Shown: positions 1-9,019, numbered from the stretch's first letter. The stretch is DNA of 64,000 nucleotides from CBDCWA01 sp965223255 (GCA_965223255.1 CBDCWA010000004.1:1-64000); one strand, 5' to 3'. Notes: generated from the sequence alone by a model not told the origin. Program-made: numbers and translations.

Positions 1-227
1 ACACGTTTGGCATAGAGGGAATGAGCGAAGACGAGGCACAGCCACTCTTAAAGAAACTTTGCGATCATTGTACCGATGAAAAGACCATTTATCGCCACAA
101 GTGGCAAAAGGGTGATGTGTTGATCTGGGATAACATCGCAACCCAGCATAAGGCGATTGGTGATTATGCCTTGCCGCAACGCCGCTTCATGCATCGCACA
201 GTTGTCGAAGGCTGGGAGGTGTATTGA
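1..227 (+). CDS. TauD/TfdA family dioxygenase, C-terminal part (5' end outside window)
   Basis: The reading frame is open from base 3 to the stop at 225-227, so the gene begins upstream of the window. The last residues carry the distal iron-binding and 2-oxoglutarate-binding part of a TauD/TfdA enzyme: a GDVLIWDN strand, a QHKA histidine and a RRFMHRT arginine block. The minus-strand enzyme at 1113-1961 ends with an equivalent block (GDLVLWDN, MHCA, RRLMHRT), so the two are paralogs. Members are Fe(II)/2-oxoglutarate-dependent oxygenases. The substrate is unknown. The neighbours suggest a catabolic cluster. The call is firm for family only. Confidence 0.8.
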   Translation, partial: TFGIEGMSEDEAQPLLKKLCDHCTDEKTIYRHKWQKGDVLIWDNIATQHKAIGDYALPQRRFMHRTVVEGWEVY

Positions 228-248
228 GTTCGGCCTGATTAAGCCCGT

Positions 249-1061
249 TCAATACGTGGCATTATCAATTCTGACACTCGGTGCCTCTATGCCAAGTGCC
301 TCGCGCACGCGCGCCAACTGACCATCAATGCTGCGGGCCAGAATAGCGTTATCTGAACCAACCGCTACGAACGTGAAGCCATCTTTCAGTTTGGCTATCC
401 CGTCTTCTTCCATTGGCGAAAGGATGCCAGCCGGTTTGCCGGCAGCTTTGATATCGGCTAAGGCGGCCGCGATGACCTTACTCGTCTCGGGGTTTCCTGG
501 TTTGGCCAAATAGCCCATGCTTGCCGAGAGATCCGATGGTCCAATGAATAACGCGTCCACGCCATCTACGGCAGCGATTTCGGCGATGTTACTGATCGCA
601 TTCTCGGTCTCAAGTTGGACGATAACGCAAAGTTCCTCTTCGACGCGTTCGAAATAATCCGTCACGCGACCGAATTTGTTGCCCATGTTGCCGAGCGCAA
701 CACCCCTGATACCGCGCGGGGGATAGCGCGTTGAAGCAACCGCTCGTTTGGCATCCTCGGCATTCTCAACCATGGGGAATAGCAGTGTGAAGACGCCGAT
801 ATCCAACACACGCTTCACCATCACCGGATCATTCCACGGTGGGCGTACAATCGGCTCGGTTCGGCTTGGACCATAGGCCTGCAGCTGGCTGAACACCGAG
901 AAATTGTCATTGGGCGAGTGTTCCATATCGAGCACGACCCAATCATAACCAGAATATGCGGTGATCTCCGCTGCAATATTACTGCACATCATGCTCCACA
1001 AACCGATCTGAGGCTTGCCGGCCTTGATTGCGGCCTTAAAGCGATTTGGCGCTAATTTCAC
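249..1061 (-). CDS. HpcH/HpaI-type class II aldolase
   Basis: 270 residues, the usual length for HpaI / 2-dehydro-3-deoxyglucarate aldolases, which cleave or form 2-keto acid aldols using a divalent metal. Visible motifs are the DMEH block with the catalytic histidine near residue 48, a substrate-binding VRPP arginine near 73, the metal-ligand glutamate in VQLETE near 151, and GPSDLSASMG with the metal-ligand aspartate near 177. The start codon is GTG with AAGGAA upstream. It sits tail-to-tail with the dioxygenase fragment and downstream of another TauD enzyme and an SDR on the same strand. It probably releases pyruvate or a similar keto acid in the local pathway (inference). Confidence 0.88.
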   Translation of the reverse strand: MKLAPNRFKAAIKAGKPQIGLWSMMCSNIAAEITAYSGYDWVVLDMEHSPNDNFSVFSQLQAYGPSRTEPIVRPPWNDPVMVKRVLDIGVFTLLFPMVENAEDAKRAVASTRYPPRGIRGVALGNMGNKFGRVTDYFERVEEELCVIVQLETENAISNIAEIAAVDGVDALFIGPSDLSASMGYLAKPGNPETSKVIAAALADIKAAGKPAGILSPMEEDGIAKLKDGFTFVAVGSDNAILARSIDGQLARVREALGIEAPSVRIDNATY

Positions 1062-1112
1062 GTGCGGTGGTTCCTTGATTTTTGGTTGTTGATCTCTTGC
1101 CTCTGATGCGCC

Positions 1113-1961
1113 CTAAACCGAAAGTGATTGTGGCGCGCCGCACACCTGAGTGCGGTGCATCAGACGACGGTAGCGATCGTACTCATAAGGAGTAGCACAA
1201 TGCATGGTCGCGAGATTATCCCACAGAACCAAGTCGCCAACGCGCCACTTGTGGGCATAGACGAATCGATCTTCGGTGCAGAATGCTTCGAGTTTTTCGA
1301 GCAATTTTTCAGTTTGGGCTTCGTCCAGATCGCCAATGGTACGAATAAGCGATTTGTTGAGGTAGACAGATTTACGGCCGGTTACGGGGTGGACGATGAC
1401 GGCCGGTTGATCGACCGGCGGCACTTTTGCAATCTGCTCGGCTGTTAGGGGGGGACGCTCGGGATAGAGTTGCGAATACCGATGATTGCGATCGTGAACC
1501 GCAATCTTGCCATCCAGCAGCTTTTTCATGTCTTCGGGCAGGGCATCAAAAGCGGCGCGCATATCGGCAAACAGTGTGTCGCCGCCTTTGGGCGGGCATT
1601 CAAGGCCATAGAGAAGCGTCACGAGGCCGTTCTTTTTAGTATACGTCAAGTCGGTATGCCAATAATGACCGCCGCGGAACTGACCGATGAACTTGCCGTC
1701 TTTCTTGATGTTGCTCAAAACACGGACTTGGGGAAAGTCGGGGATTGTGCCTTCTGCCAGATGATGGATGTCGAGATCACCAAAATATTCGGAAAACTTG
1801 CATAAATCAGCAGGTTCCAGGTGCTGGTCTCTGACGACTGCGACGCCGTGTTCGAAGAAAGCCGCTTTAATGGCTCGGATATCATCGGTCGTAACTTGGC
1901 CAGTTAGATCGATGCCGGTGACTTCAGCTGCAAAGTCGCCTTTTAGTGCACGTATCTGCAT
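1113..1961 (-). CDS. TauD/TfdA family Fe(II)/2-oxoglutarate dioxygenase
   Basis: 282 residues, full length for the family. The HxD iron motif is seen in HYWHTDLTY (His102, Asp104), the distal histidine in ATMHCA (His254), and the 2-oxoglutarate arginine in RYRRLMHRT (near 266-270). Such enzymes hydroxylate substrates such as taurine, sulfonates, 2,4-D or other acids, often with loss of a leaving group. GGAG lies eight bases before the ATG. The gene lies between the HpaI aldolase and the SDR on the same strand and probably acts in the same pathway. A related fragment at the window start and the more distant enzyme at 5955 make three TauD-type genes within 7 kb. Confidence 0.92.
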   Translation of the reverse strand: MQIRALKGDFAAEVTGIDLTGQVTTDDIRAIKAAFFEHGVAVVRDQHLEPADLCKFSEYFGDLDIHHLAEGTIPDFPQVRVLSNIKKDGKFIGQFRGGHYWHTDLTYTKKNGLVTLLYGLECPPKGGDTLFADMRAAFDALPEDMKKLLDGKIAVHDRNHRYSQLYPERPPLTAEQIAKVPPVDQPAVIVHPVTGRKSVYLNKSLIRTIGDLDEAQTEKLLEKLEAFCTEDRFVYAHKWRVGDLVLWDNLATMHCATPYEYDRYRRLMHRTQVCGAPQSLSV

Positions 1962-2153
1962 AACGATAACTCCACCGCTTGCCCTACCATACTCTTAAGA
2001 CGGATAGCTTGGTGATCGCGGTACACCTCCTGCGCCAACTCTCCGGGCAATCATAGGTTGGCCATGCGTTCTGTCAACCAAACGAAATAACGGTTTGCCA
2101 GCTGCACCACATCAGTCTGCACGAAAACAGGGACTTGGCAGCACGACCAAAAA

Positions 2154-2888
2154 CTACATCGGGACATAGCCGGCTGTCATACCGCCGCAGACGTACAAAA
2201 CCTGACCGGTTACATAAGATGCCGATGGAGATAGAAAAAAGCAGATCGCGGCTGCGATTTCATCTGGCTCGCCGAATCGGCGCATGGGAATTTCAGCAAG
2301 CCATTGATCAACCACTTTGGGATCTTTGCCGTCGAGATTATTCTTTCGAAACATTTCCGTTGCGGTAGCTCCCGGTGCCACAACGTTGACGGTAATCCCG
2401 TCCTGGGCAAGCTCAACCGCCCATGTCCTGGTCATTCCCATCATGCCGGCCTTTGCCGCGCTATAGCTGGTGCGTTGCAGACGCCCCAGCGCGCCGCGGC
2501 TTGAGACGTTTACAATGCGGCCGTAGGCGCGGGCGCGCATGCTTGGCAAAAACGCCTGAGTGCATTGAAGCGAGAGCCTCAAGTTCATATCCAGCACGCG
2601 CTCGAAGCTTTCCAAATCGACGTCCTCGACAGATTGGAGAATATTGAGCCCGAGATTGTTGACCAGCCCAGTGACTTGGTGCGAAGCGCTGATCTCTTTG
2701 AGGAGGGCTTCGGTCGCGGCTCGATCACCGAGGTCTGCACTATAGAACGCTCCTGGAAAACCAGCTTCAGGTGGATTTCGCGCGATACCGATAACGGGCC
2801 GCCCTTCGGCCGTTAGCCGCTTGGCGGTGGCAAGGCCAATGCCCCGGCTGGCTCCAGTAATCACAATGGCGTCGCCCGCTGTACTCAT
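2154..2888 (-). CDS. Short-chain dehydrogenase/reductase (FabG-like SDR)
   Basis: 244 residues with all classical SDR landmarks: TGASRGIG cofactor loop at 11-18, NNLG near 77-80, the serine at VNVSS near 129-130, and YSAAK with Tyr142 and Lys146. It is an NAD(P)H-dependent oxidoreductase of an alcohol/ketone pair. The sequence alone does not decide between a FabG role and a catabolic dehydrogenase, but the cluster favours the latter. GGATGGAG lies just before the ATG. It is transcribed divergently from the IclR gene at 3018 across a roughly 130-bp intergenic region, so IclR control is plausible. Confidence 0.9.
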   Translation of the reverse strand: MSTAGDAIVITGASRGIGLATAKRLTAEGRPVIGIARNPPEAGFPGAFYSADLGDRAATEALLKEISASHQVTGLVNNLGLNILQSVEDVDLESFERVLDMNLRLSLQCTQAFLPSMRARAYGRIVNVSSRGALGRLQRTSYSAAKAGMMGMTRTWAVELAQDGITVNVVAPGATATEMFRKNNLDGKDPKVVDQWLAEIPMRRFGEPDEIAAAICFFLSPSASYVTGQVLYVCGGMTAGYVPM

Positions 2889-3017
2889 TTCTCCATCCTC
2901 CTAATCGGGTCTGCCAGTCTGAGACACCCCAAATTTTTGTATACTTTGACTAACCGCGCTCAACAATTGATATTAGCTGCTCCTAGCCTCGGCTGAAAAA
3001 GAAAGAATTTTAACCAA

Positions 3018-3860
3018 ATGAAATCTCCCTCAACGATGACCCGGAACAGAGCAAGCCGCAAAACACCGTCCGGATCAAGCAAGCCGGTGCGTTCGGTTGA
3101 GCGCGCCGTTTCCATACTTTTTTGCGTCGCGGAAAGCCAGTCTCCGGTGGGGCTATCCGATCTTTGCCGCAGTGTCGGTCTCGACAAGGCAACGACTCTA
3201 CGGCTCGTTGCAACGCTCGAGAGGGACGGATTGGTCCGCAAGGAAGAACAGACGAAACGCTATACGCTCGGGACCGGAGTGAACCGCCTAGTCAATTCAT
3301 TGCAGACGGACGCTCGGCGCGTATGTCGTCCGTATATCGATGAACTCGTGGCAGCAACCGGCGAGGCCGTTTGCTTGAACGTCATTAGGGGTTTGGAGCG
3401 GGTCGTCGCCGAAACCAGTGATTCTCACTACGAATTATGTATAGCTCCACGCATTGGTGCTGCCGACCCGATATATGTCGGTGCATCCGGAAAGGTCATG
3501 ATGGCGTTTCTGGATGAGGAAAAAGTCAACAACATCATTACGACGACCAAACTCAAACCGGTTACAAAGAACACAATCTCAAATCCGGTGAAACTTCGCG
3601 CGGAATTCGCCAAGATACGCCAGCAGGGCTATGCGATCAGCCAGGGTGAAACATTGCCTGGTGGAGCCGCCGTGGCAGCACCGATTTTTGATGGTTCAGG
3701 TAACGTCATTGGCGCGATCGATGTGCGCGGCCCCGAGCTTCGCCTGGATAAGACCAAACTCATTCAGCTCGCACCGCATGTCGTAAAGTGCGCGAACGCG
3801 ATTTCGGCGGAGCTCGGATTTCAGCAAGACAAGCGCTCGACGGGCAACCGTCGCGCGTGA
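3018..3860 (+). CDS. IclR family transcriptional regulator
   Basis: 280 residues. An N-terminal winged helix-turn-helix (about residues 22-85, with the SVERAVSIL and LDKATTLRLVATLERDGLV stretches) is followed by an IclR-type effector-binding domain (GASGKVMMAFL, GYAISQGETLPGGAAVAAPIFD). IclR proteins bind small acids and repress or activate neighbouring catabolic genes. It lies between the divergent SDR and the co-directional MocA / HIBADH-like / TauD operon. A perfect palindrome 32 bp after its stop (3892-3906) is a good candidate for its operator. The ribosome-binding site is weak (AAAGAAAG). Confidence 0.92.
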   Translation: MKSPSTMTRNRASRKTPSGSSKPVRSVERAVSILFCVAESQSPVGLSDLCRSVGLDKATTLRLVATLERDGLVRKEEQTKRYTLGTGVNRLVNSLQTDARRVCRPYIDELVAATGEAVCLNVIRGLERVVAETSDSHYELCIAPRIGAADPIYVGASGKVMMAFLDEEKVNNIITTTKLKPVTKNTISNPVKLRAEFAKIRQQGYAISQGETLPGGAAVAAPIFDGSGNVIGAIDVRGPELRLDKTKLIQLAPHVVKCANAISAELGFQQDKRSTGNRRA

Positions 3861-3891
3861 GGTTGCCAATTTCATAGGCAGCCATTAATTT

Positions 3892-3906
3892 TGAACCATT
3901 GGTTCA
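3892..3906. promoter_or_regulatory. 15-bp palindrome, candidate IclR operator
   Basis: TGAACCATTGGTTCA has 7-bp arms around a single base. It lies after the IclR gene and about 70 bp before the GTG start of the MocA-type gene. Several IclR-family operators (KdgR for example) are short palindromes of the TGAAAC/GTTTCA kind. Assignment to this regulator is inference. Confidence 0.5.
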
Positions 3907-3974
3907 TTTGCTCAGTGATGAGGGTTTTGCAACAGAGCCCTTAAAGCTGACAGACGTAGGCGGAGTTAGTCACA

Positions 3975-4961
3975 GTGTTGAACGCGGCAATTGTGGGTAT
4001 GGGAATTTGGGGCCAGACGCTGGTGCGCTCTGTGCTTAACAAGAGCGATAAGATCCAATTCACTCGCGGTGTTACCCGCACACCGTCCAACGTCGAAGAA
4101 TTCGCAAAGGAAGCTGGGCTACCAGTGACAAGCGATTTGTCGGATGTTCTCGGCGATGCGGCAATCTCTATCATCGTCCTGGCAACCCCCCACTCGCAAC
4201 ATGGCGAGCAAATCCGGAGCGCGGCCGCAGCCGGTAAACATGTTTTTTGCGAAAAACCCCTGACCTTGACGGCAAGCGATGCTCAGGCGTCCTTCGATGC
4301 AGCCAATGCCAACGGCGTTTTGCTGGGCGTCGCCCAAAACAGGCGCTTTCTCCCCTCTGTCAGTCGGCTTAAGCACCTCGTGGAAGATGGCCAGCTGGGC
4401 AAGCTCTTGCATTTCGAGGCCAATTTTTCTGGTACTTCAGGCTATCGGTTTCAATCGAATCCTGGAGGCTGGCGCGCCAACGACCAAGAAAGCCCGGCTG
4501 GTGCCATGACCGGTCGCGGCCTGCATATGACAGACTTGATGATTTCGCTCGCGGGGCCGGCGGCACGCGTTGGCGCATTCTCAGACCGACGCGTCCTTGA
4601 TATCCAAATGGATGATACGACAAGTGTCATGTTGAAGTTCGCATCAGGGTGTACGGGTTATTTGGGGTCGCATGCGGCAACCGGTGAACAGTGGCGCTTT
4701 TCATGTTTCGGATCGAAAGGATGGGCGGAGCTTAGGGGCCATCAGACTTTGGCCGTGCGGTATGGTGGCGACAGCGAGACGATCGAGCAATTTCCCGCGG
4801 CGGATATCGAGCAAGCGGAACTCGAAGCCTTCGCGGATGCGATTGCCGGCAACAGGTCGTATCCTGTGACCGAGACGCAGGCCGTCAACAATATCGCCAT
4901 CCTGGAAGCCATTGTGCAGTCCGCTCAGTCTGGTCAATTTGTGGACATCCGCGCCGATTGA
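3975..4961 (+). CDS. Gfo/Idh/MocA family NAD(P)-dependent oxidoreductase
   Basis: 328 residues from a GTG start. The N-terminal Rossmann fold shows a GMGIWG glycine motif, and the family's cofactor-site lysine is in CEKPLT (Glu93-Lys94-Pro95). The C-terminal half has the usual alpha/beta substrate domain with GRGLHMTDL. These enzymes oxidise or reduce sugar- and cyclitol-like alcohols. Its stop overlaps the reading region of the next gene and the two are evidently co-transcribed. It is the first gene of the operon behind the palindrome at 3892. Substrate unknown. Confidence 0.9.
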   Translation: MLNAAIVGMGIWGQTLVRSVLNKSDKIQFTRGVTRTPSNVEEFAKEAGLPVTSDLSDVLGDAAISIIVLATPHSQHGEQIRSAAAAGKHVFCEKPLTLTASDAQASFDAANANGVLLGVAQNRRFLPSVSRLKHLVEDGQLGKLLHFEANFSGTSGYRFQSNPGGWRANDQESPAGAMTGRGLHMTDLMISLAGPAARVGAFSDRRVLDIQMDDTTSVMLKFASGCTGYLGSHAATGEQWRFSCFGSKGWAELRGHQTLAVRYGGDSETIEQFPAADIEQAELEAFADAIAGNRSYPVTETQAVNNIAILEAIVQSAQSGQFVDIRAD

Positions 4962-4999
4962 TGATTGGCCATACCAAGCCGGCAGCGAAGGGGCCTGTC

Positions 5000-5917
5000 A
5001 TGAGTAAACCGCGTACGATTAAGACCATTGGTTTTGTCGGTTTAGGCCGTATGGGCTATCCGATGGCCGGTCACCTTGCGAAAGCCGGCTATGAGGTTGT
5101 TGCCTACGATATCAATCCGGAGGCCCTCGCGCGATTCACTGCGGAACATGACTGCGCTTCCACACAAGACCTGAAATCGTTGGGCTCACAAAGCGATGCC
5201 GTGATCACCATGCTGCCGACGAGCAGCATTGTTCGCGACGTCGTACTGGGTGAGGGTGGCGTGGCTGCTGGACTGGAAGCCGGTAAAATCGTCATCGATA
5301 TGAGCACATCGAACCCGAACGATACCCGTTCGCTCGGCCGAGCTCTTAATGCAAAGGATATTCACGTGGTTGACGCGCCGGTCGCCGGTGGCGTTGTTTT
5401 CGCGAAAGATGCCAGCCTCGATATTCTCACAGCTGGGGATAAAGCCGTTGTCGATCATCTGAGCCCGATCTTCGAGGCCATCGGGCAGAAAAATCACTAT
5501 TGCGGCGCGTTAGGGAGTGCGCACGCGTTAAAAGCCTTCAACAATTACATCAACGCTGCCGTGTTGGGGGTCTATATCGAGGCGCTCGTTGCAGGACTAC
5601 GCTTCGGTATCGATCTCGAGACCTTGCTGCAATCCGTTGAAGCGGCAACGCTGGGCCGAAATCATCCGTTTGAGAAAAAGGTGAAAACGCACATCCTGAC
5701 GCGCAAATTCGCAACCGGCATGGCGATGAGCCTGATTGCCAAGGACGTGAGGATCGCCGTCGATACGATGCAGGGCCTCGGCGTTCCAGCCCCACTTGCC
5801 GAGACAACGGCCCACGTATGGGAAGAAGCATCTCAAAAGATCGGGGCCGACCTCGACCAAACGGACATCGTGAAATTCTGGGAACAACCGGCCGAGGTCC
5901 AGCTCAAGTTGCTTTGA
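5000..5917 (+). CDS. 3-hydroxyisobutyrate dehydrogenase-like beta-hydroxyacid dehydrogenase
   Basis: 305 residues if translation begins at the ATG at 5000, which has GAAGGGG upstream and gives the standard MSKPRTIKTIGFVGLG start. The frame is open back to 4958, which would add 14 atypical residues. Motifs are the GFVGLGRMG cofactor loop, the DAPVAGG substrate loop near 126 and the catalytic lysine in SAHALKAFNN (Lys178). The family oxidises beta-hydroxyacids such as 3-hydroxyisobutyrate, tartronate semialdehyde (reverse) or gamma-hydroxybutyrate. Paired with a MocA oxidoreductase and a TauD enzyme it likely handles a hydroxyacid intermediate. Confidence 0.9.
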   Translation: MSKPRTIKTIGFVGLGRMGYPMAGHLAKAGYEVVAYDINPEALARFTAEHDCASTQDLKSLGSQSDAVITMLPTSSIVRDVVLGEGGVAAGLEAGKIVIDMSTSNPNDTRSLGRALNAKDIHVVDAPVAGGVVFAKDASLDILTAGDKAVVDHLSPIFEAIGQKNHYCGALGSAHALKAFNNYINAAVLGVYIEALVAGLRFGIDLETLLQSVEAATLGRNHPFEKKVKTHILTRKFATGMAMSLIAKDVRIAVDTMQGLGVPAPLAETTAHVWEEASQKIGADLDQTDIVKFWEQPAEVQLKLL

Positions 5918-5954
5918 TATTGGCGCTAGGACTGCAACTTATGGCAGGAGTAAC

Positions 5955-7034
5955 ATGGCACAATATAGTCCACCTAAGTCATTGGCTGAATTGCCGACAC
6001 CGCTTGACGGCCCGGCATCATGGTATGGGCCAGAGCTGAGCAAAGACCAGTCGTGGATTTACCCGCTATCCGAGGGCGAAATCCAAGAAGTCTGGGCTGC
6101 GACTGAACCGCTTGTCGCGAACAATGTCGAAATTGCTGCAATAACCAAGGACAGATTTCCGTTGCCCGGATTGGGCTCGAGGCTGGCTGACATTTGCAAT
6201 GCGGTCACAAAAGGCCGAGGATTTGCTCTCTTGCGTGGACTTCCGTCGGACAAATGGAATCACAGGGAGCTCGCGACGGCCTTCTACGGCATAGGCACAC
6301 ATTTTGGCAATGTGCGCGCGCAAAACGCCAAAGGCCACATCCTGGGTCATGTCAAGGACCTTGGCCGCGATGCTGAACACGATCCGACTGCGCGCGTATA
6401 TCAGACAGCCGAACGGCAGACCTTTCACACCGATCGAAGCGACATTGTTGCCCTGCTCTGTCTGCAAACCGCAAAATCTGGCGGCGCATCATCATTGGTC
6501 AGTTCAATCACCATTTACAATGAGATCTATAGGCGCGCGCCTGAATTGCTGCCGACCCTATTTCAACCGTTCGCTGTTGATCGGCGTGGCGAGGAGGCTC
6601 CAGGCCAAAAAGGATATTCACTGACACCGGTCTTTACGTGGTACAAGGGCTACCTCTCCGCCTATTTCCTTAAACGCTACATTGAATCGGCTAAACGGTT
6701 CGATGACGTCCCGCCATTGTCCAGCGAGCAAAGAGCCGCAATTGAATTGGTCGATGAACTCGCGAACGACCCAGCTCTACATTTGCACATGGATTTCAAG
6801 CCCGGCGATATGCAGTGGGTCTATAATCACACCACCTTGCATGACCGGACAGCATTTGAAGACTGGCCTGAGGATCACCGAAAGCGCCACCTCCTCAGGC
6901 TATGGCTATCTGTCCCCGGCGATCGCCCGCTTCCGGATGTCTACATCGATCGCTGGGGTGGCATCACTCCTGGCGAGCGTGGTGGGGTGCAAGTGCCGGA
7001 TGACCGGCTTATTGCGCCGCTAGAGGCCGTTTGA
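5955..7034 (+). CDS. TauD/TfdA-like dioxygenase (clavaminate-synthase-like)
   Basis: 359 residues, longer than classical TauD. Iron ligands are visible as HTD (His158, Asp160) in QTFHTDRSD and a distal histidine in HTTLHDRTA (His296). The 2-oxoglutarate arginine lies in HRKRHLLRLW near 311-315. GGAG lies six bases before the ATG. It is the last gene of the IclR-flanked operon, 37 bp after the HIBADH-like gene. It is only distantly related to the two TauD enzymes at the window start, so it probably attacks a different intermediate. Substrate unknown. Confidence 0.88.
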   Translation: MAQYSPPKSLAELPTPLDGPASWYGPELSKDQSWIYPLSEGEIQEVWAATEPLVANNVEIAAITKDRFPLPGLGSRLADICNAVTKGRGFALLRGLPSDKWNHRELATAFYGIGTHFGNVRAQNAKGHILGHVKDLGRDAEHDPTARVYQTAERQTFHTDRSDIVALLCLQTAKSGGASSLVSSITIYNEIYRRAPELLPTLFQPFAVDRRGEEAPGQKGYSLTPVFTWYKGYLSAYFLKRYIESAKRFDDVPPLSSEQRAAIELVDELANDPALHLHMDFKPGDMQWVYNHTTLHDRTAFEDWPEDHRKRHLLRLWLSVPGDRPLPDVYIDRWGGITPGERGGVQVPDDRLIAPLEAV

Positions 7035-7057
7035 GGCGCGGCCGATCAAGGCCTTGC

Positions 7058-7090
7058 AAAGCGCCGACTGATCAACAATCAGGCGCCTTG
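7058..7090 (+). terminator. Imperfect hairpin after the TauD operon
   Basis: GCGCC...TGAT can pair with ATCAGGCGC across a short loop with a three-base bulge. There is no clear T tract, so factor-independent termination is doubtful. Confidence 0.25.
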
Positions 7091-7273
7091 ACGCCAAAGC
7101 CTGAATTGGTGATTGCAGAAAAATGATCTTTTGGTCTACAGTGTGAACCGATACGGGCATCACCCATACACTATCCGCATGGATGCCTATCGTAGACTAA
7201 GTGATCGAAAGAATCGCACCCGATAGGGAATTGGGCACTCGGTGCCTGAAATCTCATGTAAACGGAGGAATTC

Positions 7274-8275
7274 ATGACGCAAGCTAGCGTGACCAAAACA
7301 ATTGTCGCTTCAACAGTTGGAATTGCCATGGCGTTCGGGATCAACACCACCACGGCAGAAGCAAAATATCCAAACAAGCCGATCGAGTTGGTGTGCTCGA
7401 CGAAAGCGGGTTCGGGGGCTGCGCGGTGGTGCCAGATGATGGCTGACGAGCTCTCGAAGAAAAATCGCCTCGGCGTGCCGGTCAATGTCGTTTACAAGCC
7501 TGGCGGCGCCAACCATGAAGGTGTTGTCTACACGTCTTCCAAGCCCGCAGATGGCTACACCATCTTGCATATTTCTGGAAGTCATGCGGGTTATTTCAAT
7601 CTGCCGCACTTCACGAAAAAATTTAGTGACTTCCATATGGTCGCACGCGTTGAGCGTCACCTGTATGCCATCGCGGTTCGCTGCGACGACAAAGGGATAA
7701 AGTCCTGGAAAGATCTGATTGCGGTGGCCAAAAAGAAGCCAGGTCAATTGGCGATGGGGAGCAACAAACCCGGCTCAATCCATCACCGCCAACACATTCG
7801 GATCAATAATGATCAAGGCATCAAGCTACGCTTCGTTCCTTATAAGGGTACTGGTGGCGTTGTAAAAGATGTTGTTGGCAAACACTTGCGCGTCGGTTTT
7901 GCACAGCCCGGCAAATGGAACCCTCACATCAAAGCTGGAACGGTGTGCCCGATCGCTCTGCTCAATGAGAAACGTCTCAACCACCCGCTGTGGAAGAACG
8001 TGCCGACGATTCACGAGGTTGGCGCAAAGTATAAAATCCCGCATCAGTGGCAAGGTTTCATCGTCAAGAAGGGAACTTCAAAGGCCATCATCAAGCGGAT
8101 TTCTGATGCCTCCAAGGATGTCGCCAATTCCAAGGCCTATCAGAAGTATCTTGCCAAACAGCCGCACGTGATCCCGTTGTTTTCAGATGATCGCGCAAAG
8201 CTCACGAAGGACTTCAATCAAAACCTGAAAGATGCCCGCGCATTCATGCTTGCAAACGGCATCCTGAAAAAATAG
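7274..8275 (+). CDS. TTT transporter periplasmic binding protein (Bug/TctC family), cassette 1
   Basis: 333 residues with a signal peptide ending near AEA at about 34 and strong GGAGGAATTC before the ATG. The body has Bug-family features: a PIELV first strand, VVYKPGG, GYTILHI, and an FVPYKGTGG loop. Bug proteins capture carboxylates and hand them to TctA/TctB. It heads the first cassette (binding protein, TctB, TctA, cupin). A strong hairpin lies in the 183-bp gap to tctB, which may let the binding protein be made in excess. The C terminus is NGILKK. Ligand unknown. Confidence 0.9.
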   Translation: MTQASVTKTIVASTVGIAMAFGINTTTAEAKYPNKPIELVCSTKAGSGAARWCQMMADELSKKNRLGVPVNVVYKPGGANHEGVVYTSSKPADGYTILHISGSHAGYFNLPHFTKKFSDFHMVARVERHLYAIAVRCDDKGIKSWKDLIAVAKKKPGQLAMGSNKPGSIHHRQHIRINNDQGIKLRFVPYKGTGGVVKDVVGKHLRVGFAQPGKWNPHIKAGTVCPIALLNEKRLNHPLWKNVPTIHEVGAKYKIPHQWQGFIVKKGTSKAIIKRISDASKDVANSKAYQKYLAKQPHVIPLFSDDRAKLTKDFNQNLKDARAFMLANGILKK

Positions 8276-8292
8276 TCCCAGCCCAAAATACT

Positions 8293-8321
8293 ACAGCCTA
8301 CCGCTCGATCCGGTGGGCTGT
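8293..8321 (+). terminator. Hairpin between binding protein and tctB, cassette 1
   Basis: ACAGCC...GGCTGT, extended by ACCG/CGGT, forms a stem of about ten pairs with a short loop just after the binding-protein stop. No T run follows, so it may be an attenuator or an mRNA 3'-end stabiliser rather than a full terminator. Cassette 2 has a hairpin at the same place (12760-12785). Confidence 0.5.
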
Positions 8322-8458
8322 AATGCTACTCTGGCGCGCTGCGTAAGTTATTTCGACCGAAACTACGTGCATCGCTGTGCGTTAGTGGGTACCGTGATTA
8401 ACGATGCCAAAAGCCAGACCTCAGCTATAAATGGTTTTGGCTATTGGGAACTGTGTAG

Positions 8459-9019
8459 ATGTCCGGGTCAGAAAAAGAGTCCGATGCAGAAATCGCTGGA
8501 CGGGGCGTGGTCAGTTTGCGCAGGCGCCATGCCGTTCTGGTCTCTGCCGCATTGTGTCTCGCCTTCCTCGGTGTACTCCTGTGGGAAACGTTCAGGATGG
8601 CGCCATCATTTCTGCCGGGCTACCCTGGAGATGCCTTCTTTCCCCGGCTCGTGATCGGTTTCACTGCGATTTGGGCAATTGCTATCGTTGCAAATTCCGT
8701 TTGGCAGGGGGTAGCCGGGAGCAGCCATCACGCCAACGATGCAGACGACAATTTTAAGTTCGACTGGCTCCACTTCGTCTACATCTTTGCGCTTGTCATT
8801 GCTTATGCAGCACTGCTCAAGCCACTGGGCTTTGAAATCGTAACCGCGGCCTTGATGTTCATCCTGTTTGTCCCGCGCCTACGAATGGGGTGGATGGCCG
8901 CAATCATCATGGCTCTTGCCGCGTCTCTAGCCTTGACTGTCCTCTTTTGGTTCGTGTTCATCGTTTTACTTAGGGTTCATGTGCCACTCGCCTTCCTTCC
9001 CCGCTATCTCAACTTTTGA
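8459..9019 (+). CDS. tctB: TTT transporter small membrane subunit TctB, cassette 1
   Basis: 186 residues with four predicted hydrophobic helices: one after the basic N terminus (VSAALCLAFLGVLL), one around AIWAIAIVANSV, one at YIFALVIAYAALL, and a long C-terminal stretch. The length and the PGDAFFPRLV motif fit the TctB family, the poorly conserved small subunit of tripartite tricarboxylate transporters. It lies 15 bp upstream of tctA. GGGAA before the ATG is a modest ribosome site. Confidence 0.82.
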   Translation: MSGSEKESDAEIAGRGVVSLRRRHAVLVSAALCLAFLGVLLWETFRMAPSFLPGYPGDAFFPRLVIGFTAIWAIAIVANSVWQGVAGSSHHANDADDNFKFDWLHFVYIFALVIAYAALLKPLGFEIVTAALMFILFVPRLRMGWMAAIIMALAASLALTVLFWFVFIVLLRVHVPLAFLPRYLNF

